This document shows positions 1-13,149 of a DNA stretch of 64,000 bases, piece by piece. The notes under the pieces were generated by a model. It was not told where the DNA came from, did not search any database, and was given only the letters and a program-made list of their open reading frames with translations. The position numbers were made by a program, and so were the translations under genes. How positions within the stretch are numbered: position 1 is the stretch's first letter; the number at the start of each line of letters is the position of its first letter. This stretch comes from Paragonimus skrjabini miyazakii (taxonomy: Eukaryota > Platyhelminthes > Trematoda > Plagiorchiida > Troglotrematidae), in NCBI GenBank assembly GCA_014338405.1, contig JTDE01002891.1:24235-88234 (forward strand). The letters run 5' to 3'.

Positions 1-915
1 AGCACTGTTTGCCGACGCTGCGGCCGATTGGCGCAAGGTGCGAGCTGGACAGATGAAGACCTGACGTAGACAAATGAAATCGTTCACGAAAGGGTTGGTC
101 ACCGTATGTCGGGTTCGTCTCCCGGGCTGGAGCTCTCGCGACTCATAGAGTCGATGGTTCGAAATGTTAGGTGAGATGGCGGCAAATCGAGCTCAGTGGC
201 GTGCATGTTGTCGTTGTTTGGCCGAGTTGTCTGTGAAGTGAGTGCACTAATTGACGCGTGGCAATGAAAGCTCTAAGAAAGCTGTCTTGCTGATGATGCC
301 TTGCTTTCACTTACAACTCGGTTGTTTGTTTGCAAGGTGTAGGCACCTTTGTTTGTTTGAATGTAGACGTAGCTATTTTTAGCGGTTAGGTCCCCTACCC
401 TATCCCTTTTTTCTTCTCTCTTCTTAAGCAGGGTTTGTGTGATACTCTGAATTAGGGACTTCGAATAGCCCTAGAAATCGTACTAGGATTGAAACCTCCC
501 ACGCAAGTAATAAGCAGAAGACCTCACACTGGTTGCAGTAGGCAGTTTATATTCGTGAGACAAGAAGCCGAATTTATGGAGGTACAACAGTATTAAAGAA
601 ATCATAGTCACTCATTGGCTGATCATATTAAAACATACTAATTCACAAACTGAACGTTAATTGGTGCAACACGGAACAAAGAAATAAGCGAATAACAGAA
701 GGCGTAACATTGAGACTGTTCGTCTAATCCTGATGTAGTATCCTCAACGCGACGTTTGGATTGGTCCCTTGTTAGAACTCTTATTGTGTCGGGGTTTGGA
801 TAAGCGGTGAATCGAGTAGATTTTCATCACAGTTTGTTTCTTCTTCATGGTTGTGTGGCAGTTAGGCATCAGTGTGAACCACTGATGTATTGCTGTCTAT
901 GATGATGGTGATGAA
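1..915 (+). mobile_element. RTE-clade LINE, 3' end (truncated by the window edge)
   Basis: Bases 3-236 encode the degenerate C-terminal end of an RTE-type reverse transcriptase protein (ALFADAAADWRKVRAGQMKT, a stop, then RRQMKSFTKGLVTVCRVRLP, and later EMAANRAQWRACC). A 3' untranslated region follows and resumes at about 826-885 (GTGTGGCAGTTAGGCATC, then CAGTGTGAACCACTG), ending in an ATG-rich tail to about 915. About 390 bases between 430 and 825 are absent from the copy at 52.5 kb, so they may be an insertion. In-frame stops show that the copy is dead. Confidence 0.85.
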
Positions 916-1208
916 GTCAACCCCCTTCTGCAAGATAACGGACTGGGAATTGTCGGAAAATTCCGTTCAGTCACTTTCTTTTTGAACCTCAGTTTCCGTG
1001 CGCCCTCAGGTGATGATTGTTCAAATAACAAGATAATTGGTAAACGTAGACGTTTTCGTAGTTCACGCCCACCGACAAATCGACCAGCAAGCTACTTTGA
1101 CAACACAAATCCGGTTCTTGATGTATGCTGTTTCGAAGACCCCAATGTACGGTTCCAACACGTTGAAGCACTGGGTTCCCTTCAACTACTTCAATGCAGA
1201 CAGAAGGC

Positions 1209-1513
1209 ATGCTGCGATACGTTAACATTTCGTTTACTGTCATCAGTCGCAAACGTAAAACATGCAGATTAAATATGACGGACAAATAGAGGTAGACAGG
1301 GTATGGACACGCATACAATCACACCACGTATTGTATCATCAACACCACAGCAAACCGACGGGTTGCTTCAACCACTTTTGTGCACATGGCGCCGGCTGAT
1401 GAGTTCTGATCAACATAGCTTTGCTGGAGGCCAGCAGCTTCGGGTTCTGATTGTGTAAGAATATTTTGAATGATTTAAGTGAGTCAATTTGGTGACCTGT
1501 TATCATCAGGTGT
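1209..1513 (+). repeat. Left arm of a 305-bp inverted repeat
   Basis: Pairs base for base with 1,985-2,289 on the opposite strand (coordinates sum to 3,498 with no indel). I found only two mismatches, at 1,221 and 1,508. The spacer is 471 bases. An open frame on the minus strand (1,318-989) crosses the outer arm boundary, but its product is not one I recognise. Confidence 0.95.
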
Positions 1514-1984
1514 TCAGCGGTCGATGATGTAGGGCCAAGCGAAGTTGTACCCCTGATAAACTACAGACAAAATGTGATGCCAAGAAAAACGTTACTGGCA
1601 AATGGATAGCCCGAAAAGTTTATAAACATTAACAGCATGATGAGCAAGTGCAATGAGCCAGTTCAAACGGCTTAAAAGAAATGTACTACTGTTTCTACTA
1701 TCCAAAAAGGATCATCTGGCAAACATCAGACACAAACTGACATGTGCCCTATTCCGTACGTATGTCACTGTCCAACTACACCTAGTTCTAACCACCAAAT
1801 GACCAGCTCTAGACAACCACGTACGTCGTCTCCCACGTCATCTACCAACTCACTTACAGTGACGTCAACATAAGCACAACAGACCGACAACTATCTCAGC
1901 GAGTGGCAGAACGCGCTCTGAAATAGTTAAAACAATTCCAAACTGATGAATCCGTTGCCCCAAACCCAGCACCATAACTGCCAG

Positions 1985-2289
1985 ACACCCGATGATAACA
2001 GGTCACCAAATTGACTCACTTAAATCATTCAAAATATTCTTACACAATCAGAACCCGAAGCTGCTGGCCTCCAGCAAAGCTATGTTGATCAGAACTCATC
2101 AGCCGGCGCCATGTGCACAAAAGTGGTTGAAGCAACCCGTCGGTTTGCTGTGGTGTTGATGATACAATACGTGGTGTGATTGTATGCGTGTCCATACCCT
2201 GTCTACCTCTATTTGTCCGTCATATTTAATCTGCATGTTTTACGTTTGCGACTGATGACAGTAAACGAAATGTTAAGGTATCGCAGCAT
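1985..2289 (-). repeat. Right arm of the 305-bp inverted repeat
   Basis: Reverse complement of 1,209-1,513 at about 99 percent identity by direct comparison. The sequence beyond 2,289 is unrelated to that before 1,209. An RTE remnant follows at 2,470. Confidence 0.95.
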
Positions 2290-2469
2290 ATGTGTTCTTT
2301 TTACACTGATGAGGTCCTAACACCTTCACTAACTTGAGCTCACCTGTTGCTGGTCATCGATGCAAGCGCTTTTCAGTATATTTGGTGTCGCTCAGGCTTG
2401 GTGTTGTGGTCATGCTGGAATTGGCGTCGCAGTGAGTTCCAACTCTGAACAGTGTATGCTCGATTGGAT

Positions 2470-3110
2470 CCCAGTGAATAGTCGCTTGTGAGTGTGCCCC
2501 AGACAGTCCTCCATTGTTTCGTTTATCGTAAAATCAAATGAAAACGGTGAAAATGAGCATCCTTAACGTACGCCGTTGTGGGCGCTGACACTGTCAGACA
2601 GTTCATCGTATACCCCAGCCTGAGCTGAAGTGTGGGACTAAAGGGCCGACAATATGTTCACATACTTAGTTGGTACACCCCTACGCTTAAGCTGCTCCAA
2701 AAGTGCATATCGATCCACCGAGTCGAGCGCACCTTTATAATGGAGGTAAACGGCAACTGGCCTGCGGTATGCGATAACGATCGGGGTCACGCTAATTTCC
2801 CAGTGGTTTTCACAAAACCTCCAGACTCCTTTCTTGCATATATGAACTATTATCGAGTGACCCCAGCATCGGGATGGAGTGGTCCTCGTCGTCCAGACAA
2901 GTGGAAATATTTGCGTCAAGGCCTCTGCTAACCCTTATCCACCTTTGAAAAATGCCAGCATGAGGTCATCTGGGACAGCAGCCCTGTTACCTTTGAGCGC
3001 CGAAATGCGGATGGCACAGAGTCTACTATCAACAGGAATCCAACCTACCAATGCGGCTACGGCCGTCGTGTTGTGGACCATACCTACTCAAGTCTGACCA
3101 GTAGCGGTGG
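2470..3110 (-). pseudogene. RTE-clade LINE reverse-transcriptase fragment with internal deletion
   Basis: Reading leftwards from about 3,110, the peptide shows PDDLMLAFFKGG, then CENHWEISVTPIV, then YRRPVAVYLHYKGALDSVDR, RRGVPTKYVNILSALYSHT and a broken GVR-GC-FSPF motif. These are fingers and early palm blocks of RTE-type reverse transcriptases. The block usually reading QAGFRPGRG is missing between ISVTPIV and YRRP, and the YADD region is absent. Stops and frame breaks confirm a dead copy. Confidence 0.85.
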
Positions 3111-3933
3111 CCGTGAAATCACCCTAAGTGTGTAACCAGTATCTAGTAGACAGTGCGGATGCTGTTAGTTCCATACATTGACTACTGTCCTGATTTCTAG
3201 TCTCCGAAGTGCGGCAGACGTCGACATTCAACGAGCCCGATTTTGGTGTGAGGACGGCTTGTTGACCTATCTACTTTAAAGTGCGAACGTTTGAAGCACA
3301 TATTAACTCGTATACTAGGTCTAAGCATTGAACGTTGGATACTTGAGACTGGATGGTTGGAGATCGGACATGTCGGGACAGTATTTCTAAAATTGGCTAC
3401 TTCTGTTGTAAGACCTGTAGAGCAGATGGTAGAAATGATGGTCAAGAAAGGCTTGAGATTTAAATTTGATAGGGCGATGGGGGACGGGTCAGTGGTGGCA
3501 TGTTTTCGCCTATCCACCCAGCTGTATGCAATAGATAAGGCGATTTGGTTTATACTGCAAGATGGTTAATGGTTTGTGGAACTGTTGGTGTTGTGAGTAT
3601 TCCTGGTTGTATGTTAACTGAAGTATTGCCAGGACACCCGGACGTAGGCAGGAGAACGATTAGGGTTCCCAACCAAAGACTGGCTCAAAAGCCTGTACCG
3701 CAAGGCAGAGTGGGCAGTGCACCAGACCCGGTGCTTTTTCCGGAAAAAGATAACCTTCTTCCAACCTCCAGCCTGGAAGACCAGGAGACTGTGGTTTGCC
3801 AGACCTCTAAATATTGACCTGCTCGGCATCAGTGATTGTCAGCGTGATCGTCACATCGTCTAGTTTAGCCCAATAAATCATGAGGATGAGCAAGCCGGCA
3901 AACCGCACCAAAGTCCAGTCTCGTTGTGATTGA

Positions 3934-3949
3934 TACACACACACACACA
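3934..3949 (+). repeat. Short (AC)n tract
   Basis: About eight AC units; a simple repeat with no associated gene. Confidence 0.7.
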
Positions 3950-6900
3950 ACCGATCATGACACCTGAGAGCCAGTGCCTGTGAGCAACACTGGAAACCAC
4001 TACACTGGCTCAAACTAAGAGTATCCCGTTCATTGATCACATTTAGCCTCACCGATGCTTTCTGAGCATTGAAATTTTGGATCTACAGATTGGTTGTATA
4101 GCGGTTGCGCTCTCTGGAGATATTTCAAGTTGTAATAAGGGTCGAGGAAAAATTGGAAAATCTATTAACATCGTTGTATATTTACTGTGAAAGCAGAATT
4201 ATGTGAAATGGACAGTTGTTTTGCGTGCTCACAGATCTCGAAGGTGCTTAACTTCTCCCTCTGAACAATAGTCTATGGGACAAGCCTGGGGGCTCGAATC
4301 TTTCTGGCGTGATACTTGCTAGTTGCAATCGCCTTCATGTTGGCCGGAATCAGAACACACTAGAATGACCAATGTGGATTTTTAGGAGCGCTCATTTTTT
4401 CAACCGTTTTGGTAATAACTTCCGTTTTTAAATATTGTTACTGGCGATCCTCGAATTGAGGAACTAACTATGCCCACTCGTATGTTCACACAACTACTGA
4501 CCTCATCTCGTTGCATTTACAATCACGTGAGCAGGGCCCAAAGCTGACCAAGTGGAGGGGTCTGTTGGTAACGCTAGTTTGGATCGGTTTCCTTGATAAG
4601 AGTAGGTCCTGTACCATCTGTTGACATCTGTTCCAAACCTAATACGTAATGGGTTAGTAAAGCATTTGTCAGAGTCATTGAGTCCACATTAGGACCAAAA
4701 TGAACGTGCCTTCCTGCTGCTATGTGGACATGCGCACAGCAGATTATTGAAAAATCCGACACCTGCTACATATTTCCAATAAGCGTTTCTTAAGCTAATG
4801 TAATCCCATACTTTCTATCATGTTTGGCAGAAGTTAGCTGACGACGTCCACATGTTTTGTTGGCATTATGTCTGAACACTCGCTGTACTCGTAAATCGTT
4901 GAGTAGTGTAATGAAACCAGCAATTATAATTTTGGTTATCACGTGTCACTTTTGCGGACGTGTGGATCTGTTTGGTGAGGTTCCATAACTTGGTCGGTGA
5001 TTACACTGTGTAACTAAAAGTTATTTCTTGCTAAGAGGGAGCGTAGCTATTAGGCTGCATGACTTCAGTCACAGAATTTTCAAGAGGATTACTTCAAAAT
5101 AACGCCGAAGGGTAAATCTGCGATCCGTTGATGTATGTTCTAGGTGCAGAGCCAGAGACTTAAGGTTAAGGCATTCCTGGTGTGGACAAGTTATTGATGT
5201 CGGATGGAGGTATTGTGACAGTTGAGGCTGACGTGGACAACGGTGACTGTCACGGTTGGTGAATGACGGTAGTGCGATTGGAAAGTTAGGATAACCCGAT
5301 TTTTGAGTGATGGCGGTGTATGCCTTGAGGTGAGAGTACATACACGCGTGGTAATATCTGTTCAAATAAGGATCCTCGAAGTACGAAGCGGCTTCAGGTA
5401 GGTGACTAAAATCGGCTAAAGTTGTTGGGTTTCAACAACATAGCATCGAAACAAACCGCGTATTCATCTTATCATATGACTTTGTAATCAGTTTGATCAT
5501 GTGATCAAAGGGAACCGGCGGTGCGTTTCCAATGATATCTACATTAGTTTTAAGACGAGCGGGATTGTAACAGGTTACAGTGCCACCGGTGGGTGTGATT
5601 AAACTCTATGCTTAGAATGTACCGTATGGCTGCACTGAAATTTGTCTATGGGATGAACTTCAGCTGTTCTTGATGGACAAAAATGTATATTTATAACGTA
5701 TGCGTAATTAGCTTTATACCTAAGAACTTTGAGAAAGGCTTCCGCCTGTCCGTAAGGTGGTACTTAGTTGGAGTTACCGCTAAGTTGGAATGGCATTCAG
5801 TATGATGTTGCTGGGCGTCAAACTAGGTGAAACCGTTTTATTCCAATGGAAGTTAGTAATATTTATTTGTGACTTTGTTACGCGATTGTTTTCCGTCCTA
5901 AAATATGTCAAACATTTTTCAACCAATGCGAACTGAATACCACTCGTGTTCGATTGCTGTGTTCTCAGCTAGTTTTCAGTACATCACCTCGCGAGGACGT
6001 GGATTCGAGTTGAGACTCCGATCATGACATGGATGTGCACCATAAGATGAGAGCTGTCTGCAGTACCTATTTGAATACTGTGGCCGTGGTCGGACGTGAT
6101 TGGCTTTCGTTTTATATCAGCCGAATTCTCATTCATTTATTAAAGATGTTGTTGAAAAATTAATGTGAACTAGATAGTTTCGATTCGAAGGAAAGGCAAT
6201 CATCGCTAGGTGATTGGTTTGAGTGAAAAAGGAAGTCGCTCTGTTTTTGACCGTTGGTCGGGTCACCTGATGGTTTCTCGGGCGATTACGATTTACCATT
6301 TAGCTCCGTCGTGCCTAATTTAAATTAATTGGTCAACACTGGATCCGAGTTGGATTTCCGGTCGTTATATAGATGTACTTACTGACGAGGTGTAATAGGA
6401 AAAAAACCTGACTGTGTTTTTCCTGATTCGCTGGCTAAAAAAATTATCCGGCAACTTGCGGATTCCTAAGTTTCGTACTCGAAGTGCATTTTGTTTGTTT
6501 CTGAAGTGGTTTGATTAGGGTAGCTAAATAGCCCTCGCTTATTTGGTGTTGAGTTTTATTTGTCACGTTTTGATCATTTATAAGTTTGATCGAAACCTAT
6601 AAATTAGAATTCTGGGCGCACAACGGAACACGAGGCTCTTTACGGTGTAGTACTCATTTGATATACGCGTTCATTTCATATCAACGGCTTCACAGCTGTG
6701 TCCAAATATCATTTACACAGAGACTGAAACTGCATAGTACCATGTCGTATATTATGCTCCTTCCCGAGTACCCTGTTGGAAAAATCATAATGGAGTGACT
6801 CAATTTTTATTTTATGGCATAATAATGGTTATTATGCAACGCCCAGTATTGTTTTCCCCCATCTTGTGTAGTTGTTTTCAGAACCAAAATGGATTGGACT

Positions 6901-8074
6901 TGTGTACACACTAAACACCAGACGTTGACAATCTGACAGTGAGATACTGTCTGTAAAATCTCTCGTTACTCGAACTTGCCAAATTGAGACGACAAGGATA
7001 AACGATTGAACATCGCCGAGCGTTTATCACCTGGGTAAATGTACTCTGCTACGTTCAAAGTGATTGGTCCGTCTCACGTATTTTTTTTACTAGGTACTTC
7101 CTACGAACTCTGAACGGCCACATTTCCTTAAGAGCATGTCTAGTGTATAAAATTCGCGAGCCACGTATAAAAGCGATCGAATACGAGTGCCTATGAAAGT
7201 GATCGATGCCATTACTTTGGTTTAGAGTCGGTTTTTCCTGCCTTGTACTTGATCATTAAGCAAATGTTGTCTGCGTTCTCATACCTTTTATCTGTCTAAC
7301 ATGGTAGAAGTTAAACATAATGGCTACCGTACAACAACAAATGAAAGAAATGACTAGAGTAATACATTTTAAAAAGCAGAATGATGAAGAGATTCCATCG
7401 GTGCACACATAAATCCGGAACACGGGCACCATTGACCTCTGTTCCTCGCCATGTCGGACACTGTCCTTGCCTATATATTTGTTCACCGGGAAACCCTTAA
7501 TGAATCAAGCGTCAGAGTCAGTAGCTTTATGTCCCGATCTCAAATCACAAGCTGGCCACCAACCAGCTGCTTTCAAACTAACCTGTCACTCTCAAGCAAC
7601 GCACGGCGCAGCAGTTTGTGAGTCAGCGTTCATACGATGTGTCCAAACCAATGAAACGTGTGTGATAAAATCCTTGTGCTGAGCGATCGACAGTCTACCC
7701 ATTCGTAAGGTACATTGCGGCATATTTGGGAGATAGCTTGTAGGTTAATGTTCAATGCCACACCATCCTAACAGTCACCTATTTGCGACCAATGGGTGCC
7801 CAACTCATTTAGCGGCCTCTGTCGCACAGTAAAGTGTTAGATACCTCCCCTTTCATGTTGTTCACAGTAGAATTCCTATAAAACGTTCTCTACTATAAAC
7901 TCAGTTTCAACACGTAGTAGCATAGTTTCGTATTTTTCTGCCATTTCTTATTCTGTTTATAATTGTTGAGGTTTTAAAGTACCGTTCTCCGGACAGAAAA
8001 CAGTACGTGGTGTTCATGCAGCCCAACGTGTTAGATGCGGTTACAGGAGGTGGTGGTTCTTACTATGCTTCACC

Positions 8075-8419
8075 ATGGCTCCGTGTAAAAATAACCTGTT
8101 TAAGGGTATCCGTTTCCTCCGTGGATTCTTCCATACCAAGCTGTGTATCTACTTCCGTAAACTTCCTTACGTTGGTGCTGTCTATATTTCCAACTCTTCG
8201 AAAGCCTTAGGACGTTGGATGTTTTACGTGCTTCTTGCTTTCATTCTGTTGTTGCAATGGCTGTTCCGTTATTCTTATTTACCAAGAAGAAACTACCGCG
8301 TGAGAATTCATCTCCTCCTAAAACTTAACGGAGGGATAAACACAACGAGTTTGTTGTTACATTTCTCCGTTCCGATTCATAAGAGAGGACTGGGCCACTT
8401 CTACTTCAAGTGTGCGTAG
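8075..8419 (+). CDS. Unrecognised 114-codon open frame with a membrane-like segment
   Basis: Opens at ATG 8,075 and ends TAG. Residues about 47-66 (WMFYVLLAFILLLQWLFRYS) would span a membrane, followed by a basic stretch RRNYRVR. No family is recognised, there are no obvious splice partners, and no promoter or polyadenylation context is seen. It may well be a chance open frame, and is listed only because it is the most protein-like one in the left flank. Confidence 0.12.
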   Translation: MAPCKNNLFKGIRFLRGFFHTKLCIYFRKLPYVGAVYISNSSKALGRWMFYVLLAFILLLQWLFRYSYLPRRNYRVRIHLLLKLNGGINTTSLLLHFSVPIHKRGLGHFYFKCA

Positions 8420-11400
8420 CAAGTGAAATGTAAATGTGACGAACTTATGTTAACGTACCTGACTTTATTTATAACCATATACCTTCATCGATGTCGATGA
8501 TGTCAGCCGGCTTTTTGTGGTGTGTTGCTGTGCAAGAACTCAGAACGGAGACGCACGCCAGTGCTGGGTTTCCTCGGCAGGTCCTTATCAGCTAGACCGG
8601 TGTTGACGTTATGAGAATGATTACGCTGATTCACGCCGTAAGTTTCGCTTTGGCGAAATCGAGCATTCGAATATGGTCAATTTGGTTGTTATACTTCGAC
8701 CCATTTTATTCTACGTAGACATCTCGCTATAAATACGTGTTTTATGGGGACTTCTGTGTCCTATCGACTTTATTGTGCTGCTGCTCTGTTATACAAATAA
8801 CCAATATTTGCAACGGCACTGAGATGATGTTGATCTTGGTCAGTAACCTTAACTTACATTGCGGATAAATCTCGTGAAGATGAACGCATGTATCTCATAT
8901 CTTTTATTACGTAAGTAGGTAGAAAATCTACCTGAGTTTACACAGCACAGTTAATGGTGAGCGATGTCAGACGCGTGATCGATTCCACCCTGTTTCCGAC
9001 ATTTTTACGATCAATGCTTATTCGCCGATAGCCTATTAGTCACCTTACCAAAAACCTGCATCGTATGTTGGTGGTTTAGTGTGTGACTTCTCCCTTCGGG
9101 ATTTACACCGGATACGTGGTGTGTGGGTGAAACCGCAGGTGGTGCAGCGCAGGCGTCTCTTGGCTTCGGTCACTGTGACAGGCTAATCCGAATCGGATGC
9201 CGCTAACCGTGTGTAACTTATCCCGACTCAAACCGTCGAACACTTTGTACGCCTAAGCGGCTTACGTTGGTGACAGTTTTAGGCCTAAAAGTTACCTTCG
9301 ATCAAGTTGTTCACAGTACCCGTTTCGTTCGTGGAGTAGTTTCAAAGATGTATATAAGGCTGCCGAACTCACTTTATGGGCAGTTGTGTCAGTCCTTCGC
9401 CATTTTGACCGGTGTTCTACAGGAACATCCGGTTAAGCCTTAAAATGAACGACATTCTGGATGATACGTTTTGGGAATTTATTGATCTTTGTATAGTGTG
9501 CTAAGCCGGTGGACGCCGGCTATGCGAATTGCCTCATTTTACTGATCTCGTCTACCAGAACATATAGATCATGCGTGATGATGGGGTTGACCTTTGTGAA
9601 ATAGGCTTTCCACCTTCGTAGTGTGAAGCAATATTCCAAGATCAGCGCGCATTCGCACGTGCCTTCTTTACTGCACGCATCCCTCGAGACGACTGTCCGT
9701 CCGGGTAGTGCTAGCGCGTTAACTGGAAACATTGTTGAGGCGATGCGTATGAGAAAATTGAATGCAGGAGATACTGATGTTAAACTTAACCATTTGGTTT
9801 GTTGAAAAGAATCCATTTCACACTGGAGAAAAGGGTTGTGATGCTTGTGTGTGTGATCCATTTTTCCTGTTTTTAAAGTGACCTGCTTTTGAAGAAACTG
9901 TCAACAGGTTTGCTATATCAGTTAGCCCACATCGAATTTGACGTTTGCGTGATCAGCGCGGTTGTTCGCGGTAGGCTTCGAATAAGTGGTCAACTAGTGG
10001 AATGGTAAAACTCCATAGTTTGGGATGTTCGTGCTACATATACCGGTTGAGCGTTTTTCGCGCCTGACATTATGCACTGAGACCACGAACGATCGAAGTT
10101 TCCGAGAGATGGTGCTACAATGGTATGCTCGCGAACCATGAAGACCGTCTGTTGTATCGAATAAGTTAGGTCTGTTTCGCCCATCAGACTGGGAACATCG
10201 CGATCACTCAGATCTTTTGTTCGAATCGCTATGGTGGCCTACATTGGTCAGTGATGCACTTGCATCGATACTCTTGATAATTATTGACTCCGATTGCCCC
10301 TACCTCAATCGTTACGATGCTGGAAGAAAACCATCTTCCTTTGGTATCGATGAGCCTCTCGGATGCGGTCTGCACGCCGTTTTATCGCAACCATGTAGGG
10401 TAAGAGAAGATAGAGTGCCTCACATAACTGTAGTTTTCAGCCGCAACTTGAAGCTGTTTTGCTGGTAGAAAGAAGTCCTCCAATGTATTTTGGTTTATGG
10501 AAGTTGGTGTGTCCCTGAATGTCTCACATTCACGATCTACTCTGTCGATGAAAAACCTTCACGGATAAGTCGGTAGTAAGTACGTCCACCTAACAACAAC
10601 TTCGATACGCGGTCAGGAAACGAATGCACGTCCACATCCGCACGTAGGCTGTCACAGTTGAAAAGAAGACCTCAACGGATTCGAACTAATTGAATTCATG
10701 TATCTAAAAATGACAGAGAGGACTCTACCCCGATGAATGTTTCCGAAGGAGCATCGGCTCCGTGCACTTTGTATAGTTGCACCAATAATAGACAGCAAGC
10801 ATATTTTACAACGTGGACTTATTGATCGGAAGAAGACAAACATGGTTTAATGGGCTCTCGTTCTGTCGCACTGCAAACTCCTATGCGAAGCGTAAAACTA
10901 TTGGACCATCAAAAACGTTTCGGTATTGGATGGATGGAAATTCGTTCACGAGAGTACAATAATAAACACCTTCCTGGATGAACAACAGCATTTCATTGAT
11001 GGCGGTCTATTTTGTTCCCACTAAACCCGAGTAGCGTGACCGCAACACAACGTGTGAGACAGTATAATTTCTCCGGAGTCGTCAACATAGGTATGTGACC
11101 ATGATTGCTATTTGGATCACATCAACACTGTTTTTAGTATAGTAACGTGCGACGAACCCTTCAGAGGGAAGTAAACTATCGTGTGACTCCTGTTTTCAGT
11201 CTGTTGTGACAGTTACGCAATAAGTATACAATGATGAAACATGGGCAAGCAAATGACAAGCTATATGGCTACTGTTGCTGTGGGACACGTTAGGATGCGG
11301 ATAAGGACACTGTCAGAAAGACAGTCTATTCATGTACCAAATAGAAACGAACCAGATAATGGGGAGCAATTGGAATGTCTGGGCTCAGTACGAAGTTATA

Positions 11401-12796
11401 AATTGCAATAAAAGAAATATTCATTGTTCTAGGTACTTCTAAAAATCTGTTAGGCGTGGTATGCTTTTTCCTGTTTTTCAGCGAAACGACCGTTAGTTTC
11501 GTATTGCAACTGCTTAAGTGGTATTAATTAAATGTTACCAAATTTCAAACAAATCACTGAGCCTATCTGCACTCTCGTATTTACAAGAGGCTACAAATGA
11601 AGAGTACCGCTCACTTCCCAGAGGCCGTTTGACGAAGTTTATTTCAGGGGACAAACCTTATGCAAAAAGGCCGCAGACAGTTACACAGTTGGTTATAGAA
11701 CACATCGTAGCTTGGAAGAGCAATGTATAAAGAATGTCCACATGGGGTTTCGTGTATCTGGTAGTCCATATATAAAGAAAATAGGTATCATCTGCTAAGA
11801 TTGTTTCCTCCAAGGAGAGGGGACTGGGACCATTTCAAGTCGCAAAAAGGGCCTCCTATGCGGTTCTAGATTAGTTTGATACAAATTTCTTATCTTTTGC
11901 AAGGTTTTCGAATGGAAGAGGTTTTTTGACAAGTTATTTTTTTTGAAAAAATCACTGCACTGCTATTAGACAAGTCTAAAAGCTAGTGTAAATTGAAACA
12001 ACTGTTTGCTAACCTACACACAGAAGCGTCTCGTCGATGAAAGGATTCGTTTGACTTATCTGTGTTTCAATGAAGCCCTTGACGAACACTACCACTGACA
12101 TTTTAAGACTTCGACTATTCTGTAATATAATAGTAATACTGAAGCCACATGTTCTTGCGAAGAGATTACCACAGCGGTCATTGTGAAATGGCTGTAGTAT
12201 GTGCTTGCTGATTTGACTAACCTAATGAGATAATTACCGGCAGTTGGCGTGCCGCGACCACGCGATTTCCACCCAAGAATGAAGGTTTATACATGGATAC
12301 CACATCACACAAACTGGCAGTTAAAGGCATGGTTGGGCGTCTCTGTTGCAAGTTGAAGTGTACCAAAAGGTGTGCGTGACAACAAACTGCATAGACCGAC
12401 AGATATCACCCTGGCGACGTGCAAATTTTCGTTACACAAAGCTCCAGGCAAAACAATCTCCGAATCTATATCGAATAAACTTATACGGACATCACATACA
12501 GTCTACGTGAAGGAGGGGCATTCAAAAACGGATTGAAGAGCGTTTTAACGGTCTAAATGCTGTTACCCCCAAGTTGATTTGGCCGAGTATTGTCATTTAA
12601 AGCACAGTTGGTCAAAATATAGACAGAACACATTGGAATGCAAATCATTTTGCTTGCACAGTTGCATAATAACACAATTCGAATATAGGTAAGAATGTGA
12701 GGAAAGAAATAGTTTCAGTCGAAAAATCTATATGGAATTGGGGGTAATTGAAAGGAACAGATTAAAAATGACGAAATGAGATAGAGCCACGAGTCA

Positions 12797-13140
12797 TTAT
12801 TGCTTTTGTACACACAAAACAGGTTTGAACCGGTTTATTGGGAGAGCTCCAGCAAATTTTGGCGCACTATGATGGAGAAGACTGAGGTCAAGTTCACGTT
12901 GTGGCCAATTGACAGGAAGTCGTCCGATTGACGAAGCTGGGGACCTACGATTCTTTGTGATCACAGTGTGTGGTTGTGAGACCCGTTTGTGAACACACTC
13001 AGGTAAATCTTTCTTCATTCTTGACATCAATGATCTATTGGTTCTGCCTATGTAACTTTCTCCGCAGTTACAAGAAAATTGGCAAACACAATGTGATTTG
13101 ACGCCAGTAAGTTGATCTTTGAAATGTAGGCACAGGTAAC
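12797..13140 (-). mobile_element. Penelope-like element 3' fragment (GIY-YIG end), inverted
   Basis: Reading leftwards from about 13,140, the peptide includes CQFSCNCGESYIGRTNRSL, MSRMKKDLPECVHKRVSQP, and near the end FAGALPINRFKPVLCVQKQ before a stop at 12,797. This is the GIY-YIG endonuclease domain and C-terminus typical of Penelope-like retroelements. It is clearly homologous, on the opposite strand, to 14,095-14,300. It lies head-to-head with the copy at 13,150. Confidence 0.87.
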
Positions 13141-13149
13141 TTGCGAGTA

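Larger units (their letters stand above)
3111..12796. other. Long stretch without a recognised gene
   Basis: Only short open frames with no motif I know. The longest are 8,075-8,419 (+, 114 codons) and 9,861-9,520 (-, 113 codons). A minus-strand frame at 5,365-5,069 is rich in Pro, His and Cys but lacks a regular zinc-finger spacing. The texture is that of old, decayed repeats and intergenic DNA. Confidence 0.6.

Noticed and set aside
3197..3829. Several overlapping open frames of 70-106 codons
   Set aside because: Mutually overlapping on both strands with no family resemblance and no continuity with the RTE fragment that ends near 3,110.
5069..5365. Minus-strand CPHQEC...HLEH string as a C2H2 zinc finger
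   Set aside because: Cys and His spacing does not fit C2H2, and there are no tandem fingers.
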